64,000 nucleotides of DNA, from positions 1,230,001 through 1,294,000 of the forward strand of contig NZ_CP091110.1 of the NCBI RefSeq assembly GCF_021560175.1, written 5' to 3'. The translations under genes were made by a program, and so were the position numbers. The notes beneath the pieces are model-generated. The model had not been told where the DNA came from. It did not search any database and saw only the letters and a list, made by a program, of their open reading frames with translations. The first letter of the stretch is position 1. Each line of letters starts with the position of its first letter. This document shows, piece after piece, positions 1-7,284 of this stretch. Source of the stretch: Neobacillus drentensis (GTDB taxonomy: Bacteria; Bacillota; Bacilli; Bacillales; Cytobacillaceae).

Positions 1-51
1 GTGACGGAAGAACAATTTGCTGACTGGATTCAGCCTGAAAAGATGGTGTAA
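1..51 (+). CDS. fumC: Fumarate hydratase class II, C-terminal end (partial)
   Basis: Only the last 16 codons and the TAA stop are inside the window; the gene begins upstream. The readable tail (VTEEQFADWIQPEKMV) has the pattern that ends class II fumarases of Bacillus, a TEEQF stretch followed by a P-E-x-M-V terminus. Class II fumarase interconverts fumarate and malate in the TCA cycle in the cytoplasm. The identification rests on this short tail only. A related lyase of the same superfamily, such as aspartase, is the main alternative. A GC-rich hairpin follows 14 bases after the stop. Confidence 0.6.
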   Translation: MTEEQFADWIQPEKMV

Positions 52-64
52 TTGGACAGTGAAA

Positions 65-89
65 GCCCCCTCCGTTAATAGGAGGGGGC
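65..89 (+). terminator. Hairpin terminator after fumC
   Basis: A perfect 9-bp stem (gccccctcc / ggagggggc) encloses a 7-base loop. The T-run after it is weak on both strands, so termination is inferred from the position between the convergent fumC end and the SASP gene. Confidence 0.55.
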
Positions 90-130
90 TAAGCCATATT
101 ATTAATTTGTCCAATAAAGTTTGTTAAAGA

Positions 131-337
131 TTAGCGTTGGAATCCGCCGCCAAGTTGAGATTCTGCCATAGCTACAAGACGCTTAGTGATTTCTCCTCCG
201 ACAGAACCGTTCGCACGTGAAGTAGTATCTGCACCAAGATTCACGCCAAATTCTTGAGCGATTTCATACTTCATTTGGTTAAGTGCTTGCTCGACGCCTG
301 GTACTAAAAGTTGATTAGAGTTGTTGTTACTTGCCAT
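131..337 (-). CDS. Alpha/beta-type small acid-soluble spore protein (SASP)
   Basis: This 68-residue protein binds and protects DNA in dormant spores and is degraded at germination by the GPR protease. The family hallmarks are visible: an NQLLVPG start of the conserved core, a GPR-type cleavage segment (EIAQEFGV), and the second conserved block with [15 protein letters not shown]. Length is typical of the family (60-75 residues). An RBS (gaggagtg) lies upstream of the ATG on the minus strand. Genomes of this group carry several near-identical paralogues, so no specific ssp letter is assigned. SASP genes normally depend on sigma-G in the forespore; I could not find a convincing sigma-G promoter here. 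Confidence 0.95.
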   Translation of the reverse strand: MASNNNSNQLLVPGVEQALNQMKYEIAQEFGVNLGADTTSRANGSVGGEITKRLVAMAESQLGGGFQR

Positions 338-663
338 AGTTGAATAACACTCCTCTTATTAATTTTGGGGTCAGTATGGAATTGAACCATAATATTGCCA
401 CCTGGCCTAACCCATATTATCAATAGTGTTGATAAAGAATATTAGTAATTGGAGATGCTTCAGTTTGGTTGGATGATCCGGAGTTGCACCGGATACTACC
501 CTTGTTGGCTTCATCCATCGGTGTAATTGTTGCTTTGTAATCTTTATTATGATTAATTTTTAAAGTTCTATTCAAAAAAAACGACTAGAAATTTATTCCA
601 TTACATACGAAGTTTAAGTTAACGCAAACTAACAATATCTTATAAATAAAAGGGTGAACTATA
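338..663. other. Intergenic stretch, 326 bases, without a supported gene
   Basis: This gap separates the divergent SASP and zinc-ribbon genes and must hold both promoters. It contains a 6-bp hairpin at 476-494 (atccgg / ccggat). Very short open frames exist on both strands (16 and 23 codons on plus, 32 on minus), none with a convincing RBS and recognisable product. The minus-strand frame around 420-545 reads open for about 45 codons but has no start codon, so it could be a decayed gene remnant. Nothing firmer can be said. Confidence 0.4.
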
Positions 664-906
664 TTGGCGATATGCCCAGTTTGTAATGGTTTAAGAGAAG
701 TTTATTTAATGTGTACGAATTGCGGGGAACCAATGTTAGAAAGTGGTCGTCTTATTGATTTTTTTGATGATTACAGTCCCTATATGGAAATTGATTTAAT
801 GAAACTTGAGGATGGCTATCCTGATACAAATTCAGGCCAAAAGTGTCCACACTTGTATAGATGCCCCAGCTGCCACAGTGATGAAGTGATTTTTATAAAA
901 GAATGA
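664..906 (+). CDS. Small zinc-ribbon protein, function unknown
   Basis: The 80-residue product has two CxxC pairs near the N terminus (CPVC at residues 4-7, CTNC at 17-20) and a third near the C terminus (CPSC), which suggests one or two zinc ribbons. The middle is acidic and aromatic (FFDDYSPYMEIDLM). The start is a TTG with an aagggtg RBS about eight bases upstream. I do not recognise a named family. It stands alone between the SASP gene and msmX and converges on msmX. Confidence 0.7.
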   Translation: MAICPVCNGLREVYLMCTNCGEPMLESGRLIDFFDDYSPYMEIDLMKLEDGYPDTNSGQKCPHLYRCPSCHSDEVIFIKE

Positions 907-928
907 CCCCGTTACCTAGATAACGGGG
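907..928 (-). terminator. Hairpin between the zinc-ribbon gene and msmX
   Basis: An 8-bp stem ccccgtta / taacgggg with a 6-base loop lies just after the plus-strand stop. The T-richer tail is on the minus strand (tcattctttta), so it probably ends msmX transcription and may act both ways. Confidence 0.55.
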
Positions 929-946
929 CCGGATCCTCTATAACAA

Positions 947-2059
947 TTATCTTTCGTTTACAGTTCTAATACGTGATTCAGATTCAGTATCAAAGAAATG
1001 CGCCTTATTTAAGTCAAAAGCAAGTTCAATCGCATCTCCAGGCTGAACTTCTGCACGTGAATCTAAACGGGCAACGAAATCCTGTCCGCCAATGCTAGAA
1101 TAAACCATCATTTCTGCACCAGTTAACTCGGCAACATCAACATTCGCTTTAATTTTTGTACCAGCTGATGCTTCGATAAAGACAGGTTCATCATGGATAT
1201 CTTCTGGACGTACACCAAGGATGATTTCTTTTCCAACATAACCTTGTTCACGAAGAAACTTCATTTTTCCTTCTGGAACTGCAATTGAAGTATTGCCAAT
1301 CACGAATTTTCCATCTTGTAGTTTCCCATTAAAGAAGTTCATAGCAGGAGAGCCGATAAAGCCGCCAACAAAGACATTTTCAGGCTTTTCATAAACTTCT
1401 TTAGGTGAACCGACCTGCTGAATGACCCCGTCCTTCATAACAACTAAACGTGTTGCCATTGTCATCGCTTCTGTTTGGTCGTGGGTAACGTAAATAGTAG
1501 TAGTATCTAGACGGCGGTGTAGTTTGGCAATCTCAGCACGCATCGCAACACGAAGCTTAGCATCTAAGTTTGATAAAGGCTCGTCCATTAAGAAAACTTT
1601 TGCATCACGAACAATTGCACGGCCGAGGGCAACACGCTGACGCTGACCTCCTGATAGTGCTTTTGGTTTACGTGTTAAGTATGCTTCTAAACCAAGGATT
1701 TTTGCTGCTTCTTTAACACGGCGGTCGATTTCATCTTTTGGAAATTTACGTAATTTTAATCCAAATGCCATGTTATCATATACAGTCATGTGCGGGTAAA
1801 GAGCGTAGTTTTGGAAAACCATCGCGATATCACGATCTTTAGGAGCAACATCGTTTACTCTTTTTCCATCAATGTAAAAGTCACCTTTTGAAATATCTTC
1901 AAGTCCTGCAATCATTCGAAGTGTTGTAGATTTACCGCAGCCAGATGGACCTACGAACACGATAAATTCCTTATCTTCGATATGCAAGTTGAAGTCCTGT
2001 ACAGCTGTTACTTTATTATCGTAAATTTTATAAATATGATCTAATTTTAATTCTGCCAT
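947..2059 (-). CDS. msmX: Sugar ABC transporter ATPase MsmX (UgpC/MalK type)
   Basis: MsmX energises several carbohydrate ABC importers from the cytoplasmic face. The 370-residue protein shows Walker A (GPSGCGKST, about residue 37), Q-loop, an LSGGQRQRVALGRA signature, Walker B (VFLMDEPLSNLD), the H-loop region (YVTHDQTEAM) and a C-terminal MalK-like regulatory domain (VRPEDI). Length fits the family (about 365). No permease or binding-protein gene lies beside it, as expected for an ATPase shared by several importers; in B. subtilis msmX also stands apart and next to a PucR-type gene. RBS gggaggt precedes the ATG. A near-consensus cre sequence lies 46 bases upstream of the start. Confidence 0.93.
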   Translation of the reverse strand: MAELKLDHIYKIYDNKVTAVQDFNLHIEDKEFIVFVGPSGCGKSTTLRMIAGLEDISKGDFYIDGKRVNDVAPKDRDIAMVFQNYALYPHMTVYDNMAFGLKLRKFPKDEIDRRVKEAAKILGLEAYLTRKPKALSGGQRQRVALGRAIVRDAKVFLMDEPLSNLDAKLRVAMRAEIAKLHRRLDTTTIYVTHDQTEAMTMATRLVVMKDGVIQQVGSPKEVYEKPENVFVGGFIGSPAMNFFNGKLQDGKFVIGNTSIAVPEGKMKFLREQGYVGKEIILGVRPEDIHDEPVFIEASAGTKIKANVDVAELTGAEMMVYSSIGGQDFVARLDSRAEVQPGDAIELAFDLNKAHFFDTESESRIRTVNER

Positions 2060-2104
2060 TTGTGTTACCTCCCTGAATAAGTTGTATCTTTAGTGTACAG
2101 GGAA

Positions 2105-2118
2105 TGAAAACATTTACA
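2105..2118 (-). promoter_or_regulatory. Candidate CcpA (cre) site upstream of msmX
   Basis: The plus-strand sequence tgaaaacatttaca matches the quasi-palindromic cre consensus TGWAANCGNTNWCA at all fixed positions except the central G, which is A. It sits in the msmX leader or promoter region, where CcpA control of a sugar transporter would make sense. Function is inferred. Confidence 0.4.
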
Positions 2119-2165
2119 TATAGACAGGTTGCACAAAAAGTGAAAACGCTTTTTTGGGCATGTTG

Positions 2166-3068
2166 TCATTTCTGCTGTTCATAAAGGAGGCAAGCTAGGA
2201 AGACAGTAAAAGCTCCATAAAAATCCTTAAGACTGATCCCTGACTTTTCGATAAATTTATCGATTCGATACTGTAGTGTATTTCGATGAATATATAATTT
2301 TTTTGCTGTCATACTGGCATTCAAATTGTTTTCAAGAAAGACTTTGATCGTGGCAAACACTTCATGATCTTCTTTGAATAGCTCAACGATTTCTTGGCTA
2401 ACTTTATTTTTTAATTCGAGCGGCAAGTGAAAAGCTAAATAAGCAGGAAAAACTCGTTCAAAAGTAAAGATATTTGACTGCCCCATCCGTGAAACGGCAA
2501 AAGAAAAATACTCCTTTTCTTGAAGAAATTTACTTGGTAATTGCTCGGTAAATCCACTTGGTTTACCAATGTAAAAAGAAATTTTTACATAAAAGTCGCT
2601 TTCAAGTGTTTCAGACATGGAAAGAATCTCTTCCTCTGAAAGGGCCATGGTATTCTTTTCTTCAATAACAATCCCTCTGCTTCCGCTTTCCCAAATAATC
2701 ATTATGTCTTCCGTAAAAAAACCTTTTAAAGCGGATTCTATTTCAGGTTGATTGGTTTCAGCTCCGTTTATATTGAACTGGATAATTCTAAGCGTATTTC
2801 CAGCTAGGTGGTTTGGTAACGGACCATTTGAATATAGAAAATCATGCCATACTTTTACAGTCGGAGGGAGGCTCGAGTTCTGGAATTCTACTAAAGAATA
2901 GAGTGTTTTAAGGAGGCTCACTTCTCGTTCATTGAGCTCAGTTTTTGGAATCCCAATCCATTCCTCCTCTGCTTCACTGCAGAAATATAGATATCGATCT
3001 GATGGATTTTCGGGCTTGCTGGGAAAAAGAATGGAATTTTGGTAGAGTGACATTATTTTTTTTATCAT
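2166..3068 (-). CDS. yxkF: PucR/CdaR-type helix-turn-helix regulator
   Basis: The 300-residue protein ends in the PucR-family HTH (residues about 245-298: NLNASMTAKKLYIHRNTLQY then RIDKF). This C-terminal HTH is typical of sugar-diacid and purine regulators such as CdaR and PucR. The N-terminal two thirds show no domain I can name. It lies directly upstream of msmX on the same strand with a 106-base gap, and the same pair (yxkF-msmX) occurs in B. subtilis. A role in carbohydrate regulation is suggested by context only. RBS ggggaa precedes the ATG. Confidence 0.8.
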   Translation of the reverse strand: MIKKIMSLYQNSILFPSKPENPSDRYLYFCSEAEEEWIGIPKTELNEREVSLLKTLYSLVEFQNSSLPPTVKVWHDFLYSNGPLPNHLAGNTLRIIQFNINGAETNQPEIESALKGFFTEDIMIIWESGSRGIVIEEKNTMALSEEEILSMSETLESDFYVKISFYIGKPSGFTEQLPSKFLQEKEYFSFAVSRMGQSNIFTFERVFPAYLAFHLPLELKNKVSQEIVELFKEDHEVFATIKVFLENNLNASMTAKKLYIHRNTLQYRIDKFIEKSGISLKDFYGAFTVFLACLLYEQQK

Positions 3069-3144
3069 GTATGATTTCCCCGTTTTTAAAGATTTTCAGG
3101 CTTTAGGCAATATTATACCAATTGTAGGGCAGAGCATAAAAGAT

Positions 3145-3184
3145 AAATGGCTGCACCCAACTTAATTATTAGGTACAGCCATTT
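3145..3184 (-). terminator. Hairpin after the 61-residue acidic gene
   Basis: A 9-bp stem aaatggctg / cagccattt encloses about 22 bases. The minus-strand tail is AT-rich (atttatctttt). It lies just past the stop of the gene ending at 3190, between it and the PucR-type gene. Confidence 0.5.
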
Positions 3185-3189
3185 CAAAT

Positions 3190-3375
3190 TTATTCAATTT
3201 CAGCTGGTGGTTCTTCTTTAGGAAGGTCACGTGCTTCTTCAATATTCGCCGCATCTTCGCGGGCATGGACTGAACCGCCGGACAAACCTTCATTGATCAT
3301 ACGGTCTACATCTACGAAAGCCTTATCTCTGCCTTCGAAGGCAGATTCCTTAGAAGTGAGATTATCTTTAATCAT
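3190..3375 (-). CDS. Small acidic conserved protein, function unknown
   Basis: The product has 61 residues, is acidic, and ends in a proline/glutamate-rich tail (PKEEPPAEIE). The reading frame is open 40 codons further upstream, but the ATG at 3375 is chosen because it has a good RBS (aaagggtg, eight bases away) and because the N-terminal extension is basic and unlike the rest. Motifs such as EGLSGGSV and HARED look conserved and structured, but I cannot assign a named family. It is adjacent to yheE and may be a spore-associated small protein; that is inference from neighbours. Confidence 0.65.
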   Translation of the reverse strand: MIKDNLTSKESAFEGRDKAFVDVDRMINEGLSGGSVHAREDAANIEEARDLPKEEPPAEIE

Positions 3376-3507
3376 GTGAGTCACCCTTTCCTCTGACACA
3401 AATGAACCAGAGATTTTTCCAATTTGGCCGCGGGTTAATCTCCTCGCATAAGAAGAGATGATGATCTTATTGTGCGGAAAAATGTAAAGTTTCATGCATT
3501 TTTTACG

Positions 3508-3717
3508 CTAATCATAAACATGATAAAGCATTAACTCATGAATCTGGCTCGTTACTACTTCAAGGTCCTCCTGTTCAGGTGCCTCATTCATCCATTCAAT
3601 GGCTCCCGTTTGGTGGTAGGTTCCCGTATATCGTTTTTTCTTAAAATAAAAGGAAATAGTCCAGCCCGGAATATGTTGATTTGAAAAAAGGGGTTTATAT
3701 TGAAAGTGTAAAATCAT
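3508..3717 (-). CDS. yheE: YheE family protein (DUF5342)
   Basis: This 69-residue protein resembles the B. subtilis YheE family in size and in its location at the end of the yheCD cluster. It has an aromatic N-terminal half (MILHFQYKPLFS, then WTISFYFKKKRYTGTYH) and an acidic C-terminal half. No enzymatic motif is visible. RBS ggaggagagg is strong. The gap to the YheCD-like gene upstream is 80 bases, so co-transcription with that spore cluster is possible. Function is unknown. Confidence 0.75.
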   Translation of the reverse strand: MILHFQYKPLFSNQHIPGWTISFYFKKKRYTGTYHQTGAIEWMNEAPEQEDLEVVTSQIHELMLYHVYD

Positions 3718-3797
3718 CAGCCATCCTCTCCTCCTTAAAGACTCCTATACGTATAGCTTACCTTGTCTTTAGGAATAGGGAAATCTTTTCTTTCGGC

Positions 3798-4841
3798 TTA
3801 GGAGGATTCTTCAATGAGTTGAAGAAATAAGCAACATAGGTTTTCAATTTTCTTTTTCTCAATCTCTTCTTCATCAAAGCTCATGGGTTTTGAATTTACC
3901 TCGTAAATATAATATCTTCCTGTTTTACTTACTCCTGCATCAATGGTAAATTCACCGAAGTATCCATAATAGTTGGATAGCGATTTACCGACACTGGGAA
4001 TAATCGTCTGAAAAAATACATCATGCTCTTTTGATTTTAACAGCTGATAGGGAAGGAGGCTTCCCCCTGATGAGATATGAGTAGTGATTTCTTGTTCCTG
4101 AGAAAGGCGAATTCCTACTCCTGAAAGGGTGTAATCATTATGATTGGCATGTGCTAGAATTCGAAAATCAAAACGTTTGCCTTCATACTCTGCAGATTGA
4201 ATTTCTTCCTGTGCTATATATCGTTTCTTCAGTAGTTCTTCGTTCCATTCCTCCCAAAAATGAGTAAAGGATGAGTAGGTTTTTTGTTTAAGAATGCCAT
4301 CCAGTTGTATTCCTGAAGGACCGTCCATCCGTAAACGGACAATACCTTTTCCCTTTGAAGATTGAGTGGGTTTTAAATAAATGCCCCCGAATTCCATGAG
4401 ATAGTTTAATAATTCGTTATGCCTCTGTACAAGGATGGTTTTCGGCAAATAATTCTGGAGAATGTGATCACCTTTTAATAGTTGATACAGTTCATATTTG
4501 TCGATAAAACAAGGATTAAAAAAAGGTATATTCTTTTCCTTTAAACGTGAAAATAACCATTTGCTCTTTTCTTCCTGTTCTGAAGTACGAAACGGGATAC
4601 GGTTATAGACTAAATCCGGGAAGGGGAAGGACTTCTTTTTCCAACGGTTTTCCTCAGGTGAATAATAATAGCCGTATATAAAATCATCCTCTACATCTTC
4701 CGGTGTAAATACAAAGCTTACTCCATTAAGTGAAATAAGTTTTTTTTGGATTTCTATAAATAGTGGACCATTACCGGCAATGGTTCCCTTTGATTTCCTT
4801 GCTGTCAAGATACCAATCAATGGGGTGCCATCGGTTTTCAT
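3798..4841 (-). CDS. YheC/YheD family ATP-grasp spore coat-associated protein (copy 4)
   Basis: This is the last and shortest (347 residues) of four tandem YheC/YheD-type proteins. The family has an ATP-grasp fold and is linked to the endospore coat in B. subtilis; the substrate is not known. Visible family features are PDLVYNRIPFR near residue 75, the ATP-grasp lysine region IYLKPTQSSKGKGI, the SGGSLLP segment and the final metal-binding motif YEVNSKPMSF. Compared with copies 2 and 3 it lacks the N-terminal 100-residue beta domain. Its ATG overlaps the end of the upstream gene by four bases (ATGA), which points to translational coupling. Confidence 0.85.
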   Translation of the reverse strand: MKTDGTPLIGILTARKSKGTIAGNGPLFIEIQKKLISLNGVSFVFTPEDVEDDFIYGYYYSPEENRWKKKSFPFPDLVYNRIPFRTSEQEEKSKWLFSRLKEKNIPFFNPCFIDKYELYQLLKGDHILQNYLPKTILVQRHNELLNYLMEFGGIYLKPTQSSKGKGIVRLRMDGPSGIQLDGILKQKTYSSFTHFWEEWNEELLKKRYIAQEEIQSAEYEGKRFDFRILAHANHNDYTLSGVGIRLSQEQEITTHISSGGSLLPYQLLKSKEHDVFFQTIIPSVGKSLSNYYGYFGEFTIDAGVSKTGRYYIYEVNSKPMSFDEEEIEKKKIENLCCLFLQLIEESS

Positions 4842-6202
4842 TTAAAGATTTCCTCTGGGTGTAATAAGGCTTGCTCAGTTAGAAAAACGGCAAACGCAAT
4901 GGATAATTTCCGGGTTAATAAATCAAATTCCTTTAATTCCGGATGACTAAAGATTGACCTTCCTGGTTTAGAATTTGCTTCAAACAGCCAAACATCACCG
5001 TTTCGATCAATTCCTAAATCAAAACCAATCTCACCAATAATACCCTCAATAGTATGATCGAGTGCTTTACTTAGCAAAAGAGCGGCCTCTCTTAGTTTTT
5101 CACTGAAAGTTTCAGCTTCTTCTTCAGGGAAAATTTCACCAACTGTTTTTATTTCCCCGCCGCTTCTTGCATGGGTGGTGACACTGCCTTGCCCCGCAAT
5201 TTTTCCGGCAAGGGCTGTTATCTGCCATTTACCATGTTCGTCTTTATTTGTATGGACGCGAAAATCAACTGGGCGCTGGTCGATTCTAAGCAGTTGAATT
5301 CCTTGCTGGACTAACATTCTATCGAGTGATTGGTTTGCAAACACCGATTGGAATAATCGTTCCAAGCTGGCGTATTTTCGTAAACGATTAGTCCCTGTAT
5401 CGTCTTGATACCGGCAATAATAATCGTTCGTGTGTTTGTCGAAGATAACTTGATGAACACCATGACCTAGACTGCCATTCTTGGGCTTTATAACAACATG
5501 ACCAAACTTGGAAAGCATGGTTTCAATTGAGGAAAAGGATGTAAACGGATGGGTCTCAGGTAAATAGGCTGTAACAGATGAGTCTTGCTGCAGTCTTTCA
5601 TAAATATCAAGTTTATTAAAGAATCCAGGGTTGTACCAGGGAATCAGATATTCTGTTTGGAGGCGGTTTCTCACTTTAATTAATTTTGGATTTTCCTCAC
5701 TTTTTCGATTCGGCAGGCGGTCATAGACCACATTGGGGAAAGGGACTTCAACTGTTTGCCAAGCATTATCCTGAAAGAAATACCCTTCCATCGTTCCCTG
5801 CTCCCAATTAATATGCTGCTCTCCAAAAACAAAGGCATACGCACCGACAGATCGATTGACAGAAAGCAGCTTCGAAAAAAATAAGGTCCGTTCACCAATT
5901 GGCTGTTCTGGGTATGAAGTAAATCCAGCCGTAAAAATCCCAACTAACGGACCAATATAAAGAGCCTCATCCTCTAGAAAGGCATGCAGAGGAACTCTAA
6001 AATAGGGGAAATGGATCGTCTCTTGGATTTTCCTGCTGATGACAATTCGGTCATCTTTGTCCGGATGGGGGTAAAATTCAACTTCCATTGATTTTGAGCC
6101 AAAAGCGATTTTTTTAATTTCTTTACCCTGAAGCAGCTTAGAAGGACAAAAGACAATTAACTGATCATTTTGTGCCACTTCAATGAGATAATGTTTTCTC
6201 AT
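4838..6202 (-). CDS. YheC/YheD family ATP-grasp spore coat-associated protein (copy 3)
   Basis: A 454-residue member of the YheC/YheD family. The frame is open further upstream, but the ATG at 6202 has a good RBS (aaggaagg) and begins the conserved MRKHYLIEV region; a longer form would run deep into the preceding gene. An N-terminal beta-rich domain (about 1-100) precedes the ATP-grasp core: PNVVYDRLPNR, VVIKPKNGSLGHGV, ARSGGEIK, GEIGFDLGID and FEANSKPGRS near the C terminus. It overlaps the upstream family member by 23 bases and the downstream one by 4, so all four appear to be one translationally coupled operon. Confidence 0.87.
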   Translation of the reverse strand: MRKHYLIEVAQNDQLIVFCPSKLLQGKEIKKIAFGSKSMEVEFYPHPDKDDRIVISRKIQETIHFPYFRVPLHAFLEDEALYIGPLVGIFTAGFTSYPEQPIGERTLFFSKLLSVNRSVGAYAFVFGEQHINWEQGTMEGYFFQDNAWQTVEVPFPNVVYDRLPNRKSEENPKLIKVRNRLQTEYLIPWYNPGFFNKLDIYERLQQDSSVTAYLPETHPFTSFSSIETMLSKFGHVVIKPKNGSLGHGVHQVIFDKHTNDYYCRYQDDTGTNRLRKYASLERLFQSVFANQSLDRMLVQQGIQLLRIDQRPVDFRVHTNKDEHGKWQITALAGKIAGQGSVTTHARSGGEIKTVGEIFPEEEAETFSEKLREAALLLSKALDHTIEGIIGEIGFDLGIDRNGDVWLFEANSKPGRSIFSHPELKEFDLLTRKLSIAFAVFLTEQALLHPEEIFK

Positions 6203-7283
6203 AATAGACCTTCCTTTCCGTTTGATCATGCTCTGAAAGGTACTTTCCGTAAAGGAGCGGTTTGGTGTAGAGGGATTCTTGTAATTCTGGGTTCGTCGAT
6301 AAAAGAACTTTCCTGCCTGGTTTAGAGTTAATATCAAGTATCCAGATTGACCCGTCTTTGGCAATGCCGATATCTATTCCAATTTCAAATAGAGGCATAA
6401 ACGCATGTTCTAGAGGAGAAGGGAGACTGGTAAGAATAAAATTTAGCTCCTGCTGTAAATATTCAGCTTTAGCAGGCGGAAGGGAAATGAGCCATTCTTT
6501 AAAATTGATTACATTCCCTCCGGCAGCTAAATTTGATAGAATTCCGCCTGTCGTTCCAATCCGAATACCCCGTCCTTGTTCTCCCCATACTCCCCGTTCA
6601 TTTTTTTGTAAGAGAATCCGGATATCAAAGGGCTTGTGGTCTTTATTTGAAAGTTCCAAATAGGGCTGCAATAAATAACTTCGCTGGTTTAATAGAAGCT
6701 TGAGCCATTGAATAAGCTTTGCTTCATTTGGAAAGATTCGGGAAATAATTCTTTTTTGTTTTTCTGTTTTAACATGTATCGTTTTTTCACTTTTCTTTAA
6801 ATAGTAAATACCGTATCCTTGGGAACCATTAATCGGTTTTAAAATTATTTTTTTCTTTAGTGTAAGTTCCTTCAAGATGCTTTCAACATCTGAAACTGCC
6901 TGTGTTGAAGGTAAATAGGAAGCTAGTTTAGTCGTTTTTAAAGTTTGATAAAGTTCCCATTTATTCGGTAATCCATAGCCTAAAAAGGTAATATCATTTC
7001 GGCTTTTTAACCATGTGACAATGGTCAAGCATTGTTTAGAATGTTCATCTTCTCCGTAAAAACAACGATCATAAATAATAGTTGGGATTGGAATGGTGCA
7101 TTCCAACCAAGAAGCTGTACTTGAATCAAACTTTGCCCCTTTAACGTGGAGGTTATGTGGATCTATATCGGAAGGAATAAACCTGAAAACCTCCATCTCC
7201 AATGACTCAGCGCGGTTAGCCAATTCATTTATATAGGCATTTTCACTTTCCCTATTTAATGTCATAATTCCAAATGTTAACAA
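6180..7283 (-). CDS. YheC/YheD family ATP-grasp spore coat-associated protein (copy 2)
   Basis: A 367-residue YheC/YheD family protein without the N-terminal beta domain. Motifs: IYDRCFYGED, ILKPINGSQGYGIYYLKK (ATP-grasp lysine), a glycine-rich TTGGILSNLAAGGN, GIDIGIAKDG and LDINSKPGRK. The chosen start is TTG at 7283, with aaaggagg nine bases upstream inside the previous gene; the alternative ATG at 7265 lacks a good RBS. Only one base separates it from the stop of the preceding gene. The exact substrate of this family is not known to me; the fold predicts ATP-dependent carboxylate ligation. Confidence 0.87.
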   Translation of the reverse strand: MLTFGIMTLNRESENAYINELANRAESLEMEVFRFIPSDIDPHNLHVKGAKFDSSTASWLECTIPIPTIIYDRCFYGEDEHSKQCLTIVTWLKSRNDITFLGYGLPNKWELYQTLKTTKLASYLPSTQAVSDVESILKELTLKKKIILKPINGSQGYGIYYLKKSEKTIHVKTEKQKRIISRIFPNEAKLIQWLKLLLNQRSYLLQPYLELSNKDHKPFDIRILLQKNERGVWGEQGRGIRIGTTGGILSNLAAGGNVINFKEWLISLPPAKAEYLQQELNFILTSLPSPLEHAFMPLFEIGIDIGIAKDGSIWILDINSKPGRKVLLSTNPELQESLYTKPLLYGKYLSEHDQTERKVYYEKTLSH

Positions 7284-7284
7284 T

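Noticed and set aside
360-400. Possible sigma-G promoter of the SASP gene (catactg on the minus strand).
   Set aside because: No matching -35 at the right distance was found.
5680-6156. Minus-strand frames of 87 and 60 codons inside the third YheCD-like gene.
   Set aside because: They are out-of-frame shadows of the real gene, without RBS.
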